From: Panorpa germanica
Taxonomy: Eukaryota; Arthropoda; Insecta; Mecoptera; Panorpidae
NCBI GenBank assembly: GCA_963678705.1
Contig: OY783213.1
Coordinates: forward strand, 10,668,451-10,732,450
Direction of reading: 5' to 3'
Length of the DNA stretch: 64,000 nt
Under the pieces are notes generated by a model, which had not been told where the DNA came from, made no database searches, and saw nothing but the letters and a program-made list of their open reading frames with translations. The translations under genes and the position numbers were made by a program. The stretch's first letter is position 1; every line of letters begins with the position of its first letter. Shown here piece after piece: positions 13,691-26,569 of this stretch.

Positions 13691-14345
13691 CAGTGGTGGC
13701 GAACCTATGGCACGTACGAAATTGCTTGCTGGCAATTTAGTTCTAATAAAAAACTGCCGATAGCTTTTCTATCAATTTTTTCATCCACATATGCGTGAGA
13801 ATCAGTTTTTTCTGAATTGAGTTCTATAAAAACAAATTTAGAAATAATATTACAATACAAAATAGAATTAATAACAACAAAAATTCTATTGATTGTTATA
13901 ATTTACTAATTCAATTCGTATTTTTAATATCAATCCTTTATTTTTTAATTCGATTTCATCTGATTGTCCCAGTTTCAATTGAGTGTCTTCCAAGTTTTGT
14001 TGAATTGTTTTTCGGTGAGCACAAATGTGCTAATGGAAAATTCCAATATTATATTAAATTTTGCTTTAATTTTAATTTTTTTGTATTTTTCTGGAAATTA
14101 ATAGGTAAGGTCAATTTTGATACTAGTAATATATTCCAATTTTTGTATGTACGTTTTGGAAAATATTATTAAGTATTTATGTAATACGTTTCAAGATAAA
14201 ATGATTATGTATAAAAGCATAATATATGTTTAGTTTAGTTTTTGTATATTAATTTTTGAAATTGTCTAAATAAAATTCTGAAAAATTGTCCGGCACGCCA
14301 GCAACACGATAAGTAATATTTGTAATTTTCTGGCACGTACATCTT
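13691..14345. mobile_element. Possible hAT-type element fragment
   Basis: The start CAGTGGTGGCGAACCTATGG resembles hAT transposon termini. The sequence downstream is AT-rich without a transposase ORF and carries a second GGCACGTAC motif near 14332. I find no inverted partner end, so this is probably a one-ended fragment and the right boundary is a guess. Confidence 0.4.
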
Positions 14346-16101
14346 ATACGTCACTTCAATATTTTTTTGTTTGGGGTTTGTTTACTTGCTAATAACCGAT
14401 GCATGTAGATATATATGTCACTATCATAGATAAGACTATACATTTTTTGAACGACAATTCTTATCAATAAAAATTGCAACTGAATGAGTGTCATCTGTAA
14501 TATTTCATATTTGAGATCACCCTCAAAAACCTACGAATTTATAACCTTATCTAATCTTATTGTTTATCACCTTTATCTAATACGAATTAATAAGTAAGAA
14601 TATAAAAATCTTTATGCAAACTGTTTAAAAATTCTTTAATTAAGGGACTTTACTGTATATTATTTCGCCAAAAAGGTCTAGTTATACACTGATTCAGAGT
14701 TCCGAGTCGATTGCCCCACACTCCCCTTTGCCTCTCGGCTAGACTAGCACATTGTAAATGATAAACCACGACTCGGGCCTGCCATAGCCATAGCAGTCTA
14801 CGAGCAACATCCAATGTGGCGGTACAGACTTTGAAGTATGGGTATTGTTGCCATACTTTAAAGGGTTGAATTCTAACCTCACTTATATATATATGTAGTG
14901 CTACCGTTAAAAGGGTGTGGATATAACTGATGATAAATATTGTGGCAATTTATAGGATATTTATTTAATAGATATATAAGAAAAAATGTTGTGATAATTC
15001 TGTGATGCAAATGTTCAATTTTATTTAATAAATAAGGTAAGTTGATATTTTTCAACAAACTTTTAAATTATTTTTGCGTTAGGTGATGACGTTTGATTTA
15101 TGTTTACATACTACTAGTTGCATTTAGGGTCAGTAACTGTGGCAAATTGAACAAGTATTTATTGAATATGTAGTATATACAATTGAATACTTATCTCAAA
15201 TAATACACTTGAATAAATTTGTTATGATTGTAATAAGATTAGGAATATTATCGTACTGAAAATAGTAATTCTTTCATATTTATCTCTTAATCTTCAATCG
15301 AATATCTTTTGCACTTGCTATCAGCTAAATGTTGTTTCATTCGCACATGGTATATTGGCTACTAGCAACAAGATCTGCACCGATGTCGGTTTCAGGCGGT
15401 TTTGCGTACACCACCGCTACCTTCCTAATCATTGAGGGTTAATGGTAGTTGCAATCGATTAGAAAACTATGAATTTCCTGATGGAATTGCACGCACTCTT
15501 TCTGCATAATTATGCATTGTGGTGCAATAATATTATTTATTTTTGTAACTAACAAAATTTAATATCTAAAAAGTTTTTTTAATTAATGAAGTAAAAAAAT
15601 AATAATTTATAAATAATAAAAGAGTGGGGCTTCGTTAATAATTCCGGCGTCTTTCTTTTTCACTGTGGCTGCTTTAACTCTATTTGTAAGCTACTATGTA
15701 ATATATTTTCAACATGAAAGGAATTTTTTGCTGTACTAATTTAAAAATAATATTTATTTCACACAATGGCTGATTACGTTTTGCAAGTTAAAAATAGGAG
15801 CAGTATTAGAATATTATATAGACGAAAATAGATGATTACATAGACGAGAATATACATGAAATTATTAGACGGGTGATTATAACGTGGCTGTACATAAAAA
15901 ATATATTTTATTAATTTGCGAAAGAAATCTGTCTAAAGAAACATAAAATTTAAAATCACTATTTTGAAAAATTATACACGAAGAGCGGTGACGCATTTTG
16001 AGTAGGTATTTTAAGAACTTTACAATTTTATGTAATATTATACAAAAATACTGAATGGTACGCCTGGCTGGACGTTACGGATTTGTTTGCTACTCCGCAA
16101 T
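14346..16101. other. Intergenic AT-rich DNA, no gene seen
   Basis: The stretch 14690-14850 is locally GC-richer (CCCCACACTCCCCTTTGCC) but has no coding signal. The rest is low-complexity AT-rich sequence. Confidence 0.35.
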
Positions 16102-16717
16102 GGGCTTGTGTCCTATGTCTTAATTTCTATAAAAGTGTACTATATATTGATAAAGTGGGTTACTAGAACCTCAAATGTCCAAATATTTTTTAATAACTCC
16201 TTATATGTTAAGAGATATTAACAATTAAAAAAGTCATTTTGTCTCTTTAATTATTAAAGGGATTCAACGTTGTACACATTCCAAGTGCATGTGACATCAC
16301 AATCCTTGTGTAAGGTTACCAACCTTACAGGTCATAAATCTCTGCAATAGGTATTTATATATCAAAATATCAAATATTATTTACAGCTATTTCAAGGAAC
16401 ACTCAAATTCCAATATTATGTCTGCCGTAACAGGGTTAAATAAAATAAAAACTTATTATTCTTTGATTTGACTTGAGCTACAAAACATTACCACACCACT
16501 GACCTACTCAACAAATAACTGACGTTAAAATGCATTTCATGTCATACAAATATGGCCGACCATTTCTAGCGCTAAAACTACAATTCAAACTTTTAATTGC
16601 TATATATCCGTCAATATTTATATATTTAATAAAGTAGACACGCCAATACACATTTATTAACATCAATTTCAATCAACAATTGAAAAATCGACCACTAAAA
16701 AATGAGGACACAAGCCC
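16102..16717 (+). mobile_element. MITE, family GGGCTTGTGTCC, copy 2 (full length)
   Basis: Bounded by AATGGGCTTGTGTCCTATG on the left and AATGAGGACACAAGCCCATT on the right (616 bp). This is one of the best-preserved copies and serves as the orientation reference. The interior has no ORF, as expected for a non-autonomous element. Confidence 0.92.
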
Positions 16718-17627
16718 ATTATAAAATTTGCGCTAAAATTATTGTTTATACCCGAATCATTTAAGTAGAAAAATCTCGGAATGAAAGTATATCTCATAGT
16801 ATCTCGTGTATATAAGTTTACAAAAATTGGGTTTTTAAAATAATGTCAAGCGCAAAAGAAAATTTTATGTTAGTGCGACAGGAAAGTCTTAATAGTAGTG
16901 GGAGAGAGATTTATTTATATACTTGTTATCTACTCAAATTTCGTCACGATATTTGCTTCACACTTTTTAATCGGTTTTCGAAAATACTGTATTTGCATAG
17001 AAACATTGTGTTACACATTTAAATATATAATTTTTAATTACCATTAATTTTATAGTTTCAATAAGTTTATTTGTTTTTGTCTGATAGTCAGAACTGGGGA
17101 ATAAGTGGCAGTCTGTTTACATCGGTGATTAATGGTAAATATTTCTTGATTTCAACTAAGGCGTCGTTGTTATAGGCGTGGGTTAACAACGCATTCAAAG
17201 ACCAATTCTAAACGCGGAAAACGGTGTTCATGGAAATTTTACATATTGATAACGGTGTCACTGTAATAGCGCGGTAATATGATAGTTAGCCTTGTTTATT
17301 TCTATCCAACACGCGACACGAATATATTGAACAAGGGACAAGTTAGCATTTATACCATGGTTAAAGAGAATAGTCCACCCTAAGATGTGAGTAAATCGAA
17401 ATATTTTTTTTTGTTTAGATTTATTGTTTTTATTTTTAAGAATATTTTAAAGTTTTGCCATGCCTCTAATCCGAATATTACCTGTGTTATACCTGAGTGA
17501 ACGTATCTCTTTTCTTTAGCGGTTATATTTCGAAACTGCTTTTCTTCGAACTGTCGTTATGATATCTTAAGAACTAATAAACAGATTTAATTAAAAAAAA
17601 TACTGTATTTTTTGTACTATTATCAAT
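16718..17627. other. Spacer between two MITE copies, no gene seen
   Basis: AT-rich DNA of about 0.9 kb between two same-orientation copies of one MITE family. No ORF or RNA gene recognised. Confidence 0.35.
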
Positions 17628-18250
17628 GGGCTTGTGTCCTATGTCTTAATTTCTATAAAAGTGTACTATATATTGATAAAGTGGGTTACTAGAACCTCAA
17701 ATGTTCAATTATTTTTTAATAACTCCTTATATGTTAACAGATATTAACAATTAAAAAAGTCATTTTGTCTCTTTAATTATTAAAGGGATTTAATGTTGTA
17801 CAAATTCCAAATGCATGTGACATCACAATCGCTGCCAACCTTACAGCTCATAAATCTCTGCTATATGTATTTATATATAAAAATATCAAATATTATTTAT
17901 TAGTATTGCAAGGAACAACAAAATTGCAATATTATGTCTGCCTTAGCAGGGTTAAATAAAATAAAAACTTATTATTCTTTGACTTGACTTGATTATTTGA
18001 TTACCAACAGCTACAAAACATTACCACTGCACTGACCTACTCAACAAATAACTGACGTGAAAATGCATTTCACGTCATAAAAATATGGCCGACCATTTCT
18101 AGCGCTAAAACTACAATTCAAACTTCTAATTGCTATATCTCCGTCAATATTTAGATATTTAATAAAATAGACACGTCAATACACATTTATTAACATCAAT
18201 TTCAATCAACAATTGAAAAATCGACCACTAAAAAATGAGGACACAAGCCC
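17628..18250 (+). mobile_element. MITE, family GGGCTTGTGTCC, copy 3
   Basis: 623 bp, flanked as CAATGGGC on the left and GCCCATTG on the right. It is nearly collinear with the copy at 16102, including the TTTAATTATTAAAGGGATT block, the CATGTGACATCACAAT block and the AAAATCGACCACTAAAAAA-like right arm. Confidence 0.92.
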
Positions 18251-18465
18251 ATTGTGTAGCATAGGTTTTTGCGATTGGATTTAATAGTTTTTTTTAACTT
18301 ATAATTTTAAGAAAAAAAAAAATTTTTTTTTTAAATACCCTTTTTTACATGATAGCTATTACATTTATTTACAAGAAAATATTTAAGTTTCTTTGCTTCT
18401 GATAATTACTAATAATGCTACGATAGTCGGCGATATAGTCGGCGAACGTCTTAGAAAACTTGTTA

Positions 18466-19052
18466 GGGGGCGTCCATAAATTACGTGAGGTGTTTTTTTA
18501 AATTTTCTGTACCTCCCTCCCCCCCTGGTGAGATGTCGTGAGATTTTATTCAACCCCCTCCCCCATCCCCCAATCTCACGTGAGATTTTTCAAAATGTGG
18601 GTTTCTTACGTAAACGCGTTGGATTGTTATTGTAAAAAGAAAAAAAAAATTTGCTTCGTGCTTTTATTTACGACTAGTTAAGACTAGTAATCAATATTGC
18701 TGAGAGTGTAAATATAAGTGTAATAAAAATATATTCGGACGGCTTTGTAGCGTGCAGTCTGAGAGCTCCAGAGCGATCTCATTACATTTACATGGTTCGG
18801 ATAGGTAAAGCGTAGTAGCCCGTATACGTCCGGCAGAAATTCGCTTAAATACGGTCCCATACTGAGACAGGCCTTAAGCATGTACAATCTAGATTAAATG
18901 GACCAAAATAGTATAATTTTTTTTTGTTTCAATCAGAAAAAAAATTGCGTGATATTTGCCGAGACCCCCCCTCTCTCCAACGGAAGATTAGATGAGATTT
19001 GACTCGACCCCCTCCCCCCCTTAAACATCTCACGTAATTTATGGACGCCCCC
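18466..19052. mobile_element. MITE with GGGGGCGTCCATAAATTACG termini and TTA flanks
   Basis: Left end GGGGGCGTCCATAAATTACG (18466-18485) and right end CGTAATTTATGGACGCCCCC are perfect inverted repeats, extending inward as GTGAGRTGTTT. TTA flanks both sides, a 3-bp duplication compatible with a Harbinger-type element. Subterminal tracts of C-rich and G-poor sequence (CCTCCCCC) are typical of this kind of repeat. The interior contains a fragment of a different MITE at about 18733-18874. Confidence 0.85.
18733..18874 (-). mobile_element. Nested fragment of the AGGCCTGTCTCAG MITE family
   Basis: Reads as the reverse complement of the left arm of the element at 25903-26569. It shares the stretches for GTATACGGGCTACTACGC, AGACTGCACGCTACAAAGCC and the terminal CTGAGACAGGCCT. 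It is embedded in the TTA-flanked MITE and lacks the other end. Confidence 0.8.
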
Positions 19053-20333
19053 TTATATACAATTTTGTATAAATATATTCACAAATCTGTATTATTTTTA
19101 ATGATAGTAAAAGAAAATAAATACATACCAAAAAATTATTCCTTTTATGTTTGTTTTTTCGAGCTCCACGGTGGGCTAACCGCTTAATAATAATGCCTCA
19201 GTTAACGTGCTCATATATTTGTCTCGCTTGCTCTCATACTAGATTTATATTAAATCAGACTAGACTATAGTGTGAACGCATCAGACAATTCTGTCTACGA
19301 CAAAGGCAAGATTGCTTTAAGACATTTTTGTTTTTAATTTATGATTTTTTCAAATATAATTACACAAATACAGGCAACATTTTTTGAAATATATTTTTAT
19401 GCAAAAACGTCGCAAATCGATGAAGTGTGTAACTGGAAAATTGTCGGTGTTGCGTAAACGTCGAAAGTAAATCTGTAGTGTCTGCGGAAAACATTAAAAA
19501 CGACGATTTTTTTAGTGGCGTATAAATAGGTCGTTAGTTAGTTATAAATAGATCTTGATCTTGATTCAGAGGATCCAAGATCATCTAATTTCAATAATAG
19601 TCCTCTAAAGTTTTAACATTCGCACGTTTCTTGTATCTCAGACATAACATTTATACAAAAATAACAAATTAAATTAAATTTAATTTCATGAAAAAAGTAT
19701 AAATTTCCATGAGAGTTAAAATAGATCATTTATTCTAAAATATTACGAAAAAAATTAAATAATTGAAATGTGTGACATCACACCAAAGCAGGGGGGAAGA
19801 GGGGGTCAGAATAGCAGAAAATTTGTGTAACGTCCTTAATGATGGGCCCTATAAAAGTGAAGTGCTACTCGCCTTCATAAAGTTTGATATAGAAAGAACT
19901 TGTTCGTTACAAACAGTTCACAGTCTGGGTTCCGTAAGTGTTGTGTATTACCCCTTACCCCTCTATTGAATTACCCCTTAAAGGGTAATTTACCCTGTTA
20001 TAATCGGGTTATTACTTTAAGTGAAGTTTCTAGATTGTTATGTAAGAAAATATAGCATTAGTATTGGCCAAGCAAAGTACAAAACCTACCTTAATTACGT
20101 AAAATGTTCTAAGTTTCTATCAATTTGTTAGACGTCCAAGTAAGTTTGCTGTTTGTTTCATAGCGACAGGACATAATAATAGCCTTTTTAGTATATTAGA
20201 ATAGAAGCTTCAAGAATAAAATATTCATATCAGTAATGTAATTAGGTACATTATATGTAGTGCTGCTAAAACATGCATTTTGTTACTACGATTACTTTGA
20301 AGGGGTTTAATGGAAGTACAGAAAATTCTGTTT
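19053..20333. other. Intergenic, with a possible MITE end near 19756-19860
   Basis: AT-rich overall. At 19780-19860 a G-rich run (AGCAGGGGGGAAGAGGGGGT) is followed by GTGTAACGTCCTTAATGATG, which looks like one arm of a GC-rich MITE, but I see no matching inverted arm. No gene recognised. Confidence 0.3.
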
Positions 20334-20683
20334 TAGGCCTGTCGCACACTGCAAGCGTATTTAAGCGAATTTTGACCGAACGTATACGCGCTACTACGCT
20401 TTACCTACTTCGCATACTGCAAGCGACAAAGCCGTCCGAATACATCCGTTACCTAGCTCTCATATTGGAAGCGTATTTAAGCGAATAATTTTAATCAAGC
20501 GAATACAAGCTACAACGCTAAATCTATCCGAACCTTGAAAAAGCAATCTAAGACTGAAAGCGAATGCCAATAGTCTCTTTCATAACAGTGGTGTATCGAT
20601 AAAAATTAAAGTAAAAGTTTACTCTCATGATAAATTATGTTCGCTCGAATTCGCCATAAATACGCTTGCAGTGTGCATTGACA
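20334..20683. mobile_element. MITE related to the AGGCCTGTC family
   Basis: Left arm TAGGCCTGTCGCACACTGC followed by AAGCGTATTTAAGCGAA. The right arm carries the inverted counterpart (AATTCGCCATAAATACGC, then TTGCAGTGTGCATTGAC). It shares ACGCGCTACTACGCTTTACC with the 25903 element, but has a distinct subterminal core (ACACTGCAAGCG repeated internally). Confidence 0.75.
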
Positions 20684-20744
20684 AATTAGTGTTGGAAAAG
20701 GAAAAAAATAGTCCCAAAATGTTTAAACGCGAAATAATTTAATG

Positions 20745-21615
20745 TACCCAGTAAACAATTTGGTGAAGTGCCCTATTTGGTGAAGTTCGAGTCACTCGTA
20801 CAATTCTATTCTAACGCTTTACAAGTTCTCTACCTGTCACAGATTTTGTGTTAGTTGTTAGAATTTTTTCATAATAATATTCTTTCTTTTTCCAACATCA
20901 TTCATTAAGTATTTCTGTTTCTTTCCCACATGGATATATTTTTTTTAAGTTCACTTTCATCTCATTTATTCCAAAGTGAGAGAGAAACGAGATGCGGTTA
21001 GACAAGTAAAATATGTTTTTCACCGTTACACTTGTATACTTGTAGTATTTTGTTCAGTACAGTATGTTTAAAGTATATGCTATCCTTTTTCAACAAATAT
21101 CTTTAATGGTAATAGACAGACGCTATCCCCCTCAATCCCCGAATATAATGTATATAAAGGAAGATAGTATCTAGCGATGGTAAGACAGAGGTTTTAAACC
21201 TAACGCAGACCTGCCGATCGTGGATTTTTGAATCACCAAAACAATGTAAAAAACTAATATAACGAGTATTGTTGAAGATGAATAATATTCATTAAAAAAA
21301 TCACGATCCGTACTAAAGATTACATCTATTTATTTCTTCATTTAAATATTTTTATTTTGCAGACTCTAAAAAGTAGAATTTCATTAAGTTTTATACCCCT
21401 GCCATCCCTGCTAGTGTCAAGTTTATAACTCCGGTCATAAATCATAAACCGACTCCGCTTTTAATTCAGCAGTGAACCGTCGTTGCGATCTCTGTAGGTC
21501 ATAAAAGGGGCCTTTCCTATGAACGACTGAATAGAAAACGAACACGTTCCAGACAAAAAACTCATAATATGTAATAGAAATTAAGTAGAATTTACTCCAA
21601 AATGTTTACTGGGTA
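20745..21615. mobile_element. TA-flanked MITE with CCCAGTAAACAWTTTGG termini
   Basis: Left TACCCAGTAAACAATTTGG and right CCAAAATGTTTACTGGGTA are inverted repeats with TA at both outer edges (871 bp). The interior has no transposase ORF. The TA flanks suggest a Tc1/mariner-type or similar source. A related single end (AAAATGTTTACTGAG) occurs near 29081. Confidence 0.65.
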
Positions 21616-23108
21616 GCCGCAGTTATGAGTGAAAAAATGGATTAATAAGAGTCAAATAAATAAAAAACTTACTTATAAAATCCAGAACTGCAATTAAATG
21701 CGGAAAATTGCCGAAAAAATGTAATGATGGTACATATGTAAAAAAATATTTTTTTACTCTTATGACTCATTTCCCCCCTCTTTTCAACGTCGTGTCACAC
21801 TTCGGGGAGTCATCTCCCCTTTGCGTGTGCAGTAATTAATAGATGACCTCTTTTACATTATTAGTAAGTTTATCGGCGTGTTATTAATATTTATATGTTG
21901 ACATATTTCCTTTTATGTCTTTAAATTGATAAAAATAATTAAAGGAAGTAATTAAAACGTTTTATAGAGATATAATGTCGTCTTATCATATTCTTAATTG
22001 ATAATTTGATTCGAATAATATTAATAAATAATTAATCAAAGTTTTTGTGACTTAATCTATACGGGAAACAATTCTAATAAATGAAGTATTTGGCATTGCC
22101 CTTTTGTTAAAATCTTTAATGTTGGCAACCGTCCAAATGGGCGACATTTAACATTGGATAATACGTAATGCAAAAAACCAATATATAATGGTATGTGTAT
22201 TGATATAATACTCGTATATACTTATTTCAATGCAAAATGTTTTTATTATTTGAATTATATTATTCTAATCAGAGATGTGCGTTTTTCAAATACATATATT
22301 TTGTATTTAAATACCTTTTAAAAGTATAGAATTTTATATTTTATTTGAAAACTTTTACAAACCTATTTCCTATTTGGAAAATGCAAATACTTCTTTTATT
22401 TCTGTTACTTTATAGTGTTAATCAGTAAATATTATTCAAACAGTAGGAAGATAATAATTTCGCGGTGGAAATATTATTTTTTCGTGGCGAGAATTTTATT
22501 AAGTTAATTTCTTTATATTAGTTATAATATAATAATATTTTCGACGCGAAAAAATAATATTTCCGCTGTGAAAAAAATAATATTTACGCTGCGAAAAAAA
22601 ATGAAGTTTTATCATAAAACCTGCCCTTAAAGAATTAAAGCATAACATATTATTAATTAATTTTTTTAACTAAAAATAAATAGTAAGGTTTTAGTATAAA
22701 TTTTAAAACATCGTCACGATAAAAAAGACCTCACGGTAAAAAAAAACTTCAACAGCGAATACATGCGCTTACAATTTTGTCCATATCTCTGTAACCCTTT
22801 ATAGTACACAGTCATTATATATCATTTAAAAGGATTTTTAACGTCTTAAAATTTGTGTACAAAAAATAGTTTACAAATAAATGTAAGATATTTCTGAATG
22901 TACCCAATCGTAAACTCGTAAATTTTGCATAAAATTTCAATGTTTTATTGATATCCAATATCTAGAAATGTCGTTTTATGAATTTATTATTAAAGAATTT
23001 TAAAAGCAATAAAGAAGGTATTTAAATATACATAATAACAAGATAATATTTTTGAAGTAAAAGATTTCTCCAGGTATATGGGTTAAATAAAGGAACATTC
23101 TTGGATAA
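21616..23108. other. Intergenic AT-rich DNA with a local direct-repeat patch
   Basis: At 22460-22600 the motif GCGAAAAAATAATATTT recurs several times with variants. No protein-coding signal recognised. Confidence 0.35.
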
Positions 23109-23408
23109 TTATCTAGAAATAAGGTGACCATGGCATGGAATGTTTGGAATTTGTAATATGTCGTTGCAACAATAGAATTTGTTGCAACTGTTATTGCATT
23201 TAAACCACGATGTTTTACTGGAGATGGACATATCCCCTTTAAAGAGATTCCATCCTATATTCGTAGTATTGCATTTTAACTCTTTTAACATCCCGAGTCC
23301 ACCTCTATGACGTATATAGGAGCGCACGGAAATAATCAAGCAAATACTCGTACGCAAGGCTGCAGCTGACGTAATTGACAGAATGACAGGAAAATTAAAA
23401 ACCTTCAT
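23109..23408 (-). CDS. Hypothetical small secreted cysteine-containing protein (99 aa), weak
   Basis: An ATG-initiated frame of 99 codons. The N-terminus MKVFNFPVILSITSAAALR followed by a hydrophobic stretch to about residue 28 looks like a signal peptide. The rest contains cysteines concentrated in the C-terminal half (WFKCNNSCNKFYCCND and a later PCHGHL). I recognise no family. It stands out from other short frames in the gene-poor region by this signal-plus-cysteine layout, but no splice sites, TATA box or codon evidence prove it. It may be a remnant or chance. Confidence 0.22.
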   Translation of the reverse strand: MKVFNFPVILSITSAAALRTSICLIISVRSYIRHRGGLGMLKELKCNTTNIGWNLFKGDMSISSKTSWFKCNNSCNKFYCCNDILQIPNIPCHGHLISR

Positions 23409-24619
23409 TTTCCTACAGAGTTACGTTTTACAGAGTTGTTATTTTAATTGGTTATTGTGAATTGTAGATCCGTTATACTAAAATAAACACTTTTAAAATA
23501 ATTAAAATGGAGTTTTTATGTTGATAAATTAACTTAAAGTTGTATACAGTTTCTTTTGGAAGTGGAATATAATTCTTACAAATAAAGTCAAAAGAAAATT
23601 TAATTATTTGAAGCGTGAGATAATTTTAGGATTTACTTAAGAAAATACAGATTGTTTTGCACGGTAGACAACTCTTGAATTTGTTTATAAATCTAAAAGT
23701 TTCTTTTCTGAAGTAAATTGAATGAACAGTACATTCAGATGCATAATTTTACCTAGAATTTAGTTCTGTATTTTAAAACTTACATAGCACACACTGCGGG
23801 TAAATTCATCTCAGTTTATATGCAGTACTTGATTGTTTTTATACTGTTTTATTTATATATCTTGTCATGTTAATGGATATTCAAAGAGATGCAGCAACAG
23901 ATGCATACTGCTCCAAAGAGATACGCCGACAATAGTATATGGATTTTGCAGAATTAATTCCGTAGTGCGTGTGTCCACATTCAACTATATATGCCGTGTC
24001 ATTAAGTGTCAGAGACGTTCAGTGATGTCAGATTTTAGTGTTTACACATATGATAAACTGAGAGATCGTATGAATCTGAATGCTATCTTATCTGATCAAA
24101 TTGTGTAGAACGTCATTTCATATGATTCATACGCATTTATTTGAATACTTAATTACCTACTTCTTTGTAATAAAAATAAATCATACAATATTATTTATAA
24201 ACCAATGCTCCACAAACTTTAGGAGTCAATGGACTATACATTGAAAGTATATGTAACTGTGAAATTAGTTAAAATAAGTACTAATTACTTCTACTAGTAT
24301 TTTCCTTTGTGTCATTTTTTCTTTCGAAACATAAAGTGAAAAATATAATCAAATTTGAGAAGTTTGACGAATCACACTTTTTGGAGGACATTAAAAAGCA
24401 GGGGCGGCACAAAGACGACAAATATTAATAATGATAAACTAAGGCACATTAATGCCTTAAAAGATATACGCAGTGGTTCTAGTGGGATTTCTAAAGAGCG
24501 TGAGATTCAAATACATATACATATGTATAGTAATGAATTTTTGTACCTGAGTTGTTGTGCGAGAATGCGAGGCCCCTGCAAGAGCGAGGGTGTTGCCCTG
24601 CTTGCCACCCCTTAAGCTC
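23409..24619. other. Intergenic, no supported gene
   Basis: Two open frames on the plus strand (23833-24108 and 24355-24615) have no recognisable content. The second sits in a GC-richer stretch (GCAGGGGCGGCAC and CGAGGCCCCTGCAAGAGCG) that may be a transposon remnant. Confidence 0.3.
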
Positions 24620-25078
24620 TGTTAAAAACCTATAACTTCAATGGAATAATCACTAATACTCAATTATTTTTGAATAAGTATAATAAAGAAAATATTAACA
24701 ATTGAAATAGTTATTTTTGACTCTTTAATTATTAAAGTGATCTAAAAATTAAATCTGCGTGTGATCAGTTTTATACACCAGAGACAAATACGATTGAGCG
24801 TGTGTGTGTGTATGAAAAACGTCATTTTCTACTAACAGCTGGGTCTTGCATTTTATGAAGTACTATATTGTGATTACTATGAAAAAAGAAAAATATGCTT
24901 GATTACTTATTTTTTCAGTGACGTCATACGCTGACCTAACAGAAGTTGCAAAACTAAAATTCAAATTTTATTTAGCTATATTTCCGGTAATTTTTATTTA
25001 TTTAAAAAAATATAAAGATATATAAAATAAAAATAGAAATAATAATTAAAAGAACGACCCGTCAAAAAATGAGTTCAC
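24620..25078 (+). mobile_element. Old diverged relative of the GGGCTTGTGTCC MITE
   Basis: It keeps the order of family landmarks in weakened form: ATATTAACAATTGAAATAG, CTTTAATTATTAAAGTGAT, TGACGTCATACG, AGCTATATTTCCGGTAA and a right arm AAAAAATGAGTTCACAAG. The left terminus is not recognisable. A short GT microsatellite lies near 24801. Confidence 0.6.
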
Positions 25079-25902
25079 AAGATTGAATTTAATTATCTGG
25101 TTTTTTTTAAATTATCCTGTGGGCGCAGTTTGAGAACCTCTGTTAAAACCAATTAGAATACAATGTTTAAACAGCACTGTTTTTTCTTTGATAAGACTTG
25201 CATTAAATCCACTAAAGCTTCTCGTGCAGTAATATAAAATAAACAACGATTTGCAGTATGACAGTATTTGTGCCATATGCAGATAACCTCCTACAACACG
25301 GTTTCACTATAACACGAATATAAAATTGAGGAAAGCATTGTATAACATGGTATCTTACTACACGTTTTTAATTTCTATGAAATTTAGTAAATGTTAAACG
25401 CGAATTTATTTACAGGAAGGTCGCATTAAGAAATTAATTTCATTCAAATTTTCTTTTTTAAAATAACCTAGGTTACGCTATTTCTGCGGCTGGAATTCCT
25501 ACGCTTTTTTGATAAGCTATCAGTTCAAATTTTGCACAAGCACTCTCTGTGGTTTGCACACATTCAAATGTGGCGCGATAAAATATTTTAAATAGATATT
25601 TTGTTTGAAATATATATGAGGTATAAAACATAATAAATATTTCATCAATTTCCGATATTCTTGTTTCAATAATTTATTACCAACGAATTTAAACATAGTC
25701 ACGTGTTATTAACATTAAGGATTATCTAATATAACAAAAGTTACTCTATTTTACCTAATATATAATGCTTTGTGACTTATTTTACATGCGTTTTGAATAA
25801 TAGTTATATTTTTTTTGCATTAGCATTTTCATAAATCTTTAAAAGAATACCCAGTGGCGCACCGAGACTGCCATCTATTGAGCCGAGTTTCCTAGAACAC
25901 TA

Positions 25903-26569
25903 AGGCCTGTCTCAGTATTTAAGCGAATTTCTGCCGGACGTATACGGGCTACTACGCTTTACCTATCCGAACCCTGTAAATGTAATGAGATCTCTCTGGA
26001 CCTCTCAGACTGCACGCTACAAAGCCGTAGGAATACGGGCGGCACTACCTCGCACATTAGAACCGTATAAAGGCGAATTTTATCCAAGCGTTAGCACTAC
26101 TACAACGATATCCTATCCGGACCTTTGTAAATACAAACAGCCGCCTCAGACTGGAAGGGATACCTAAGATCGCTTGTTATTACGCTGCAATACGGATCTT
26201 TTCGGTTCTATCGGCGACATCGCTTGTGACCAGTATGTTCAGCATGCTTCAGTTTATGTTTGTATTTCAGTGAATCATGGACACCGAAAAATTAATTCTT
26301 TGAATTCAAGAAAGAGAGCCAACCAGAACTCAGATATATAATAAATGCTAAAGTCCCTTTAATACCAGTAGTGTATCGATAAAAATTAAAGTTAAAGTTT
26401 GCTCTCATGATAAATTATATAAGTGCTAAAGAACTCCAATACACCCCCTAATACACGACTACAGACATCTGTGACACACATAGGCGGTTTGCTTTGTAGC
26501 TCATCCAACCCGCCGATTTACGTCCGAATACGCCGTCGCTTAAATACGGTCCCATACTGAGACAGGCCT
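25903..26569. mobile_element. MITE, family AGGCCTGTCTCAG (full length)
   Basis: The left end AGGCCTGTCTCAGTATTTAAGC and the right end ending GTCCCATACTGAGACAGGCCT form inverted termini (667 bp). Internal inverted modules such as GTAAAGCGTAGTAGC are repeated. No transposase ORF. A short intact-looking reading frame inside is not meaningful. Confidence 0.85.

Noticed and set aside
13684-14340. 8-bp target duplication (ATCTATAC / ATCTTATAC) for the hAT-like fragment
   Set aside because: The right side lacks an inverted terminus and the match needs an indel, so it is probably coincidence.
23833-24108. 91-codon plus-strand frame
   Set aside because: No recognisable family, no signal peptide confidence, no splice or promoter evidence.
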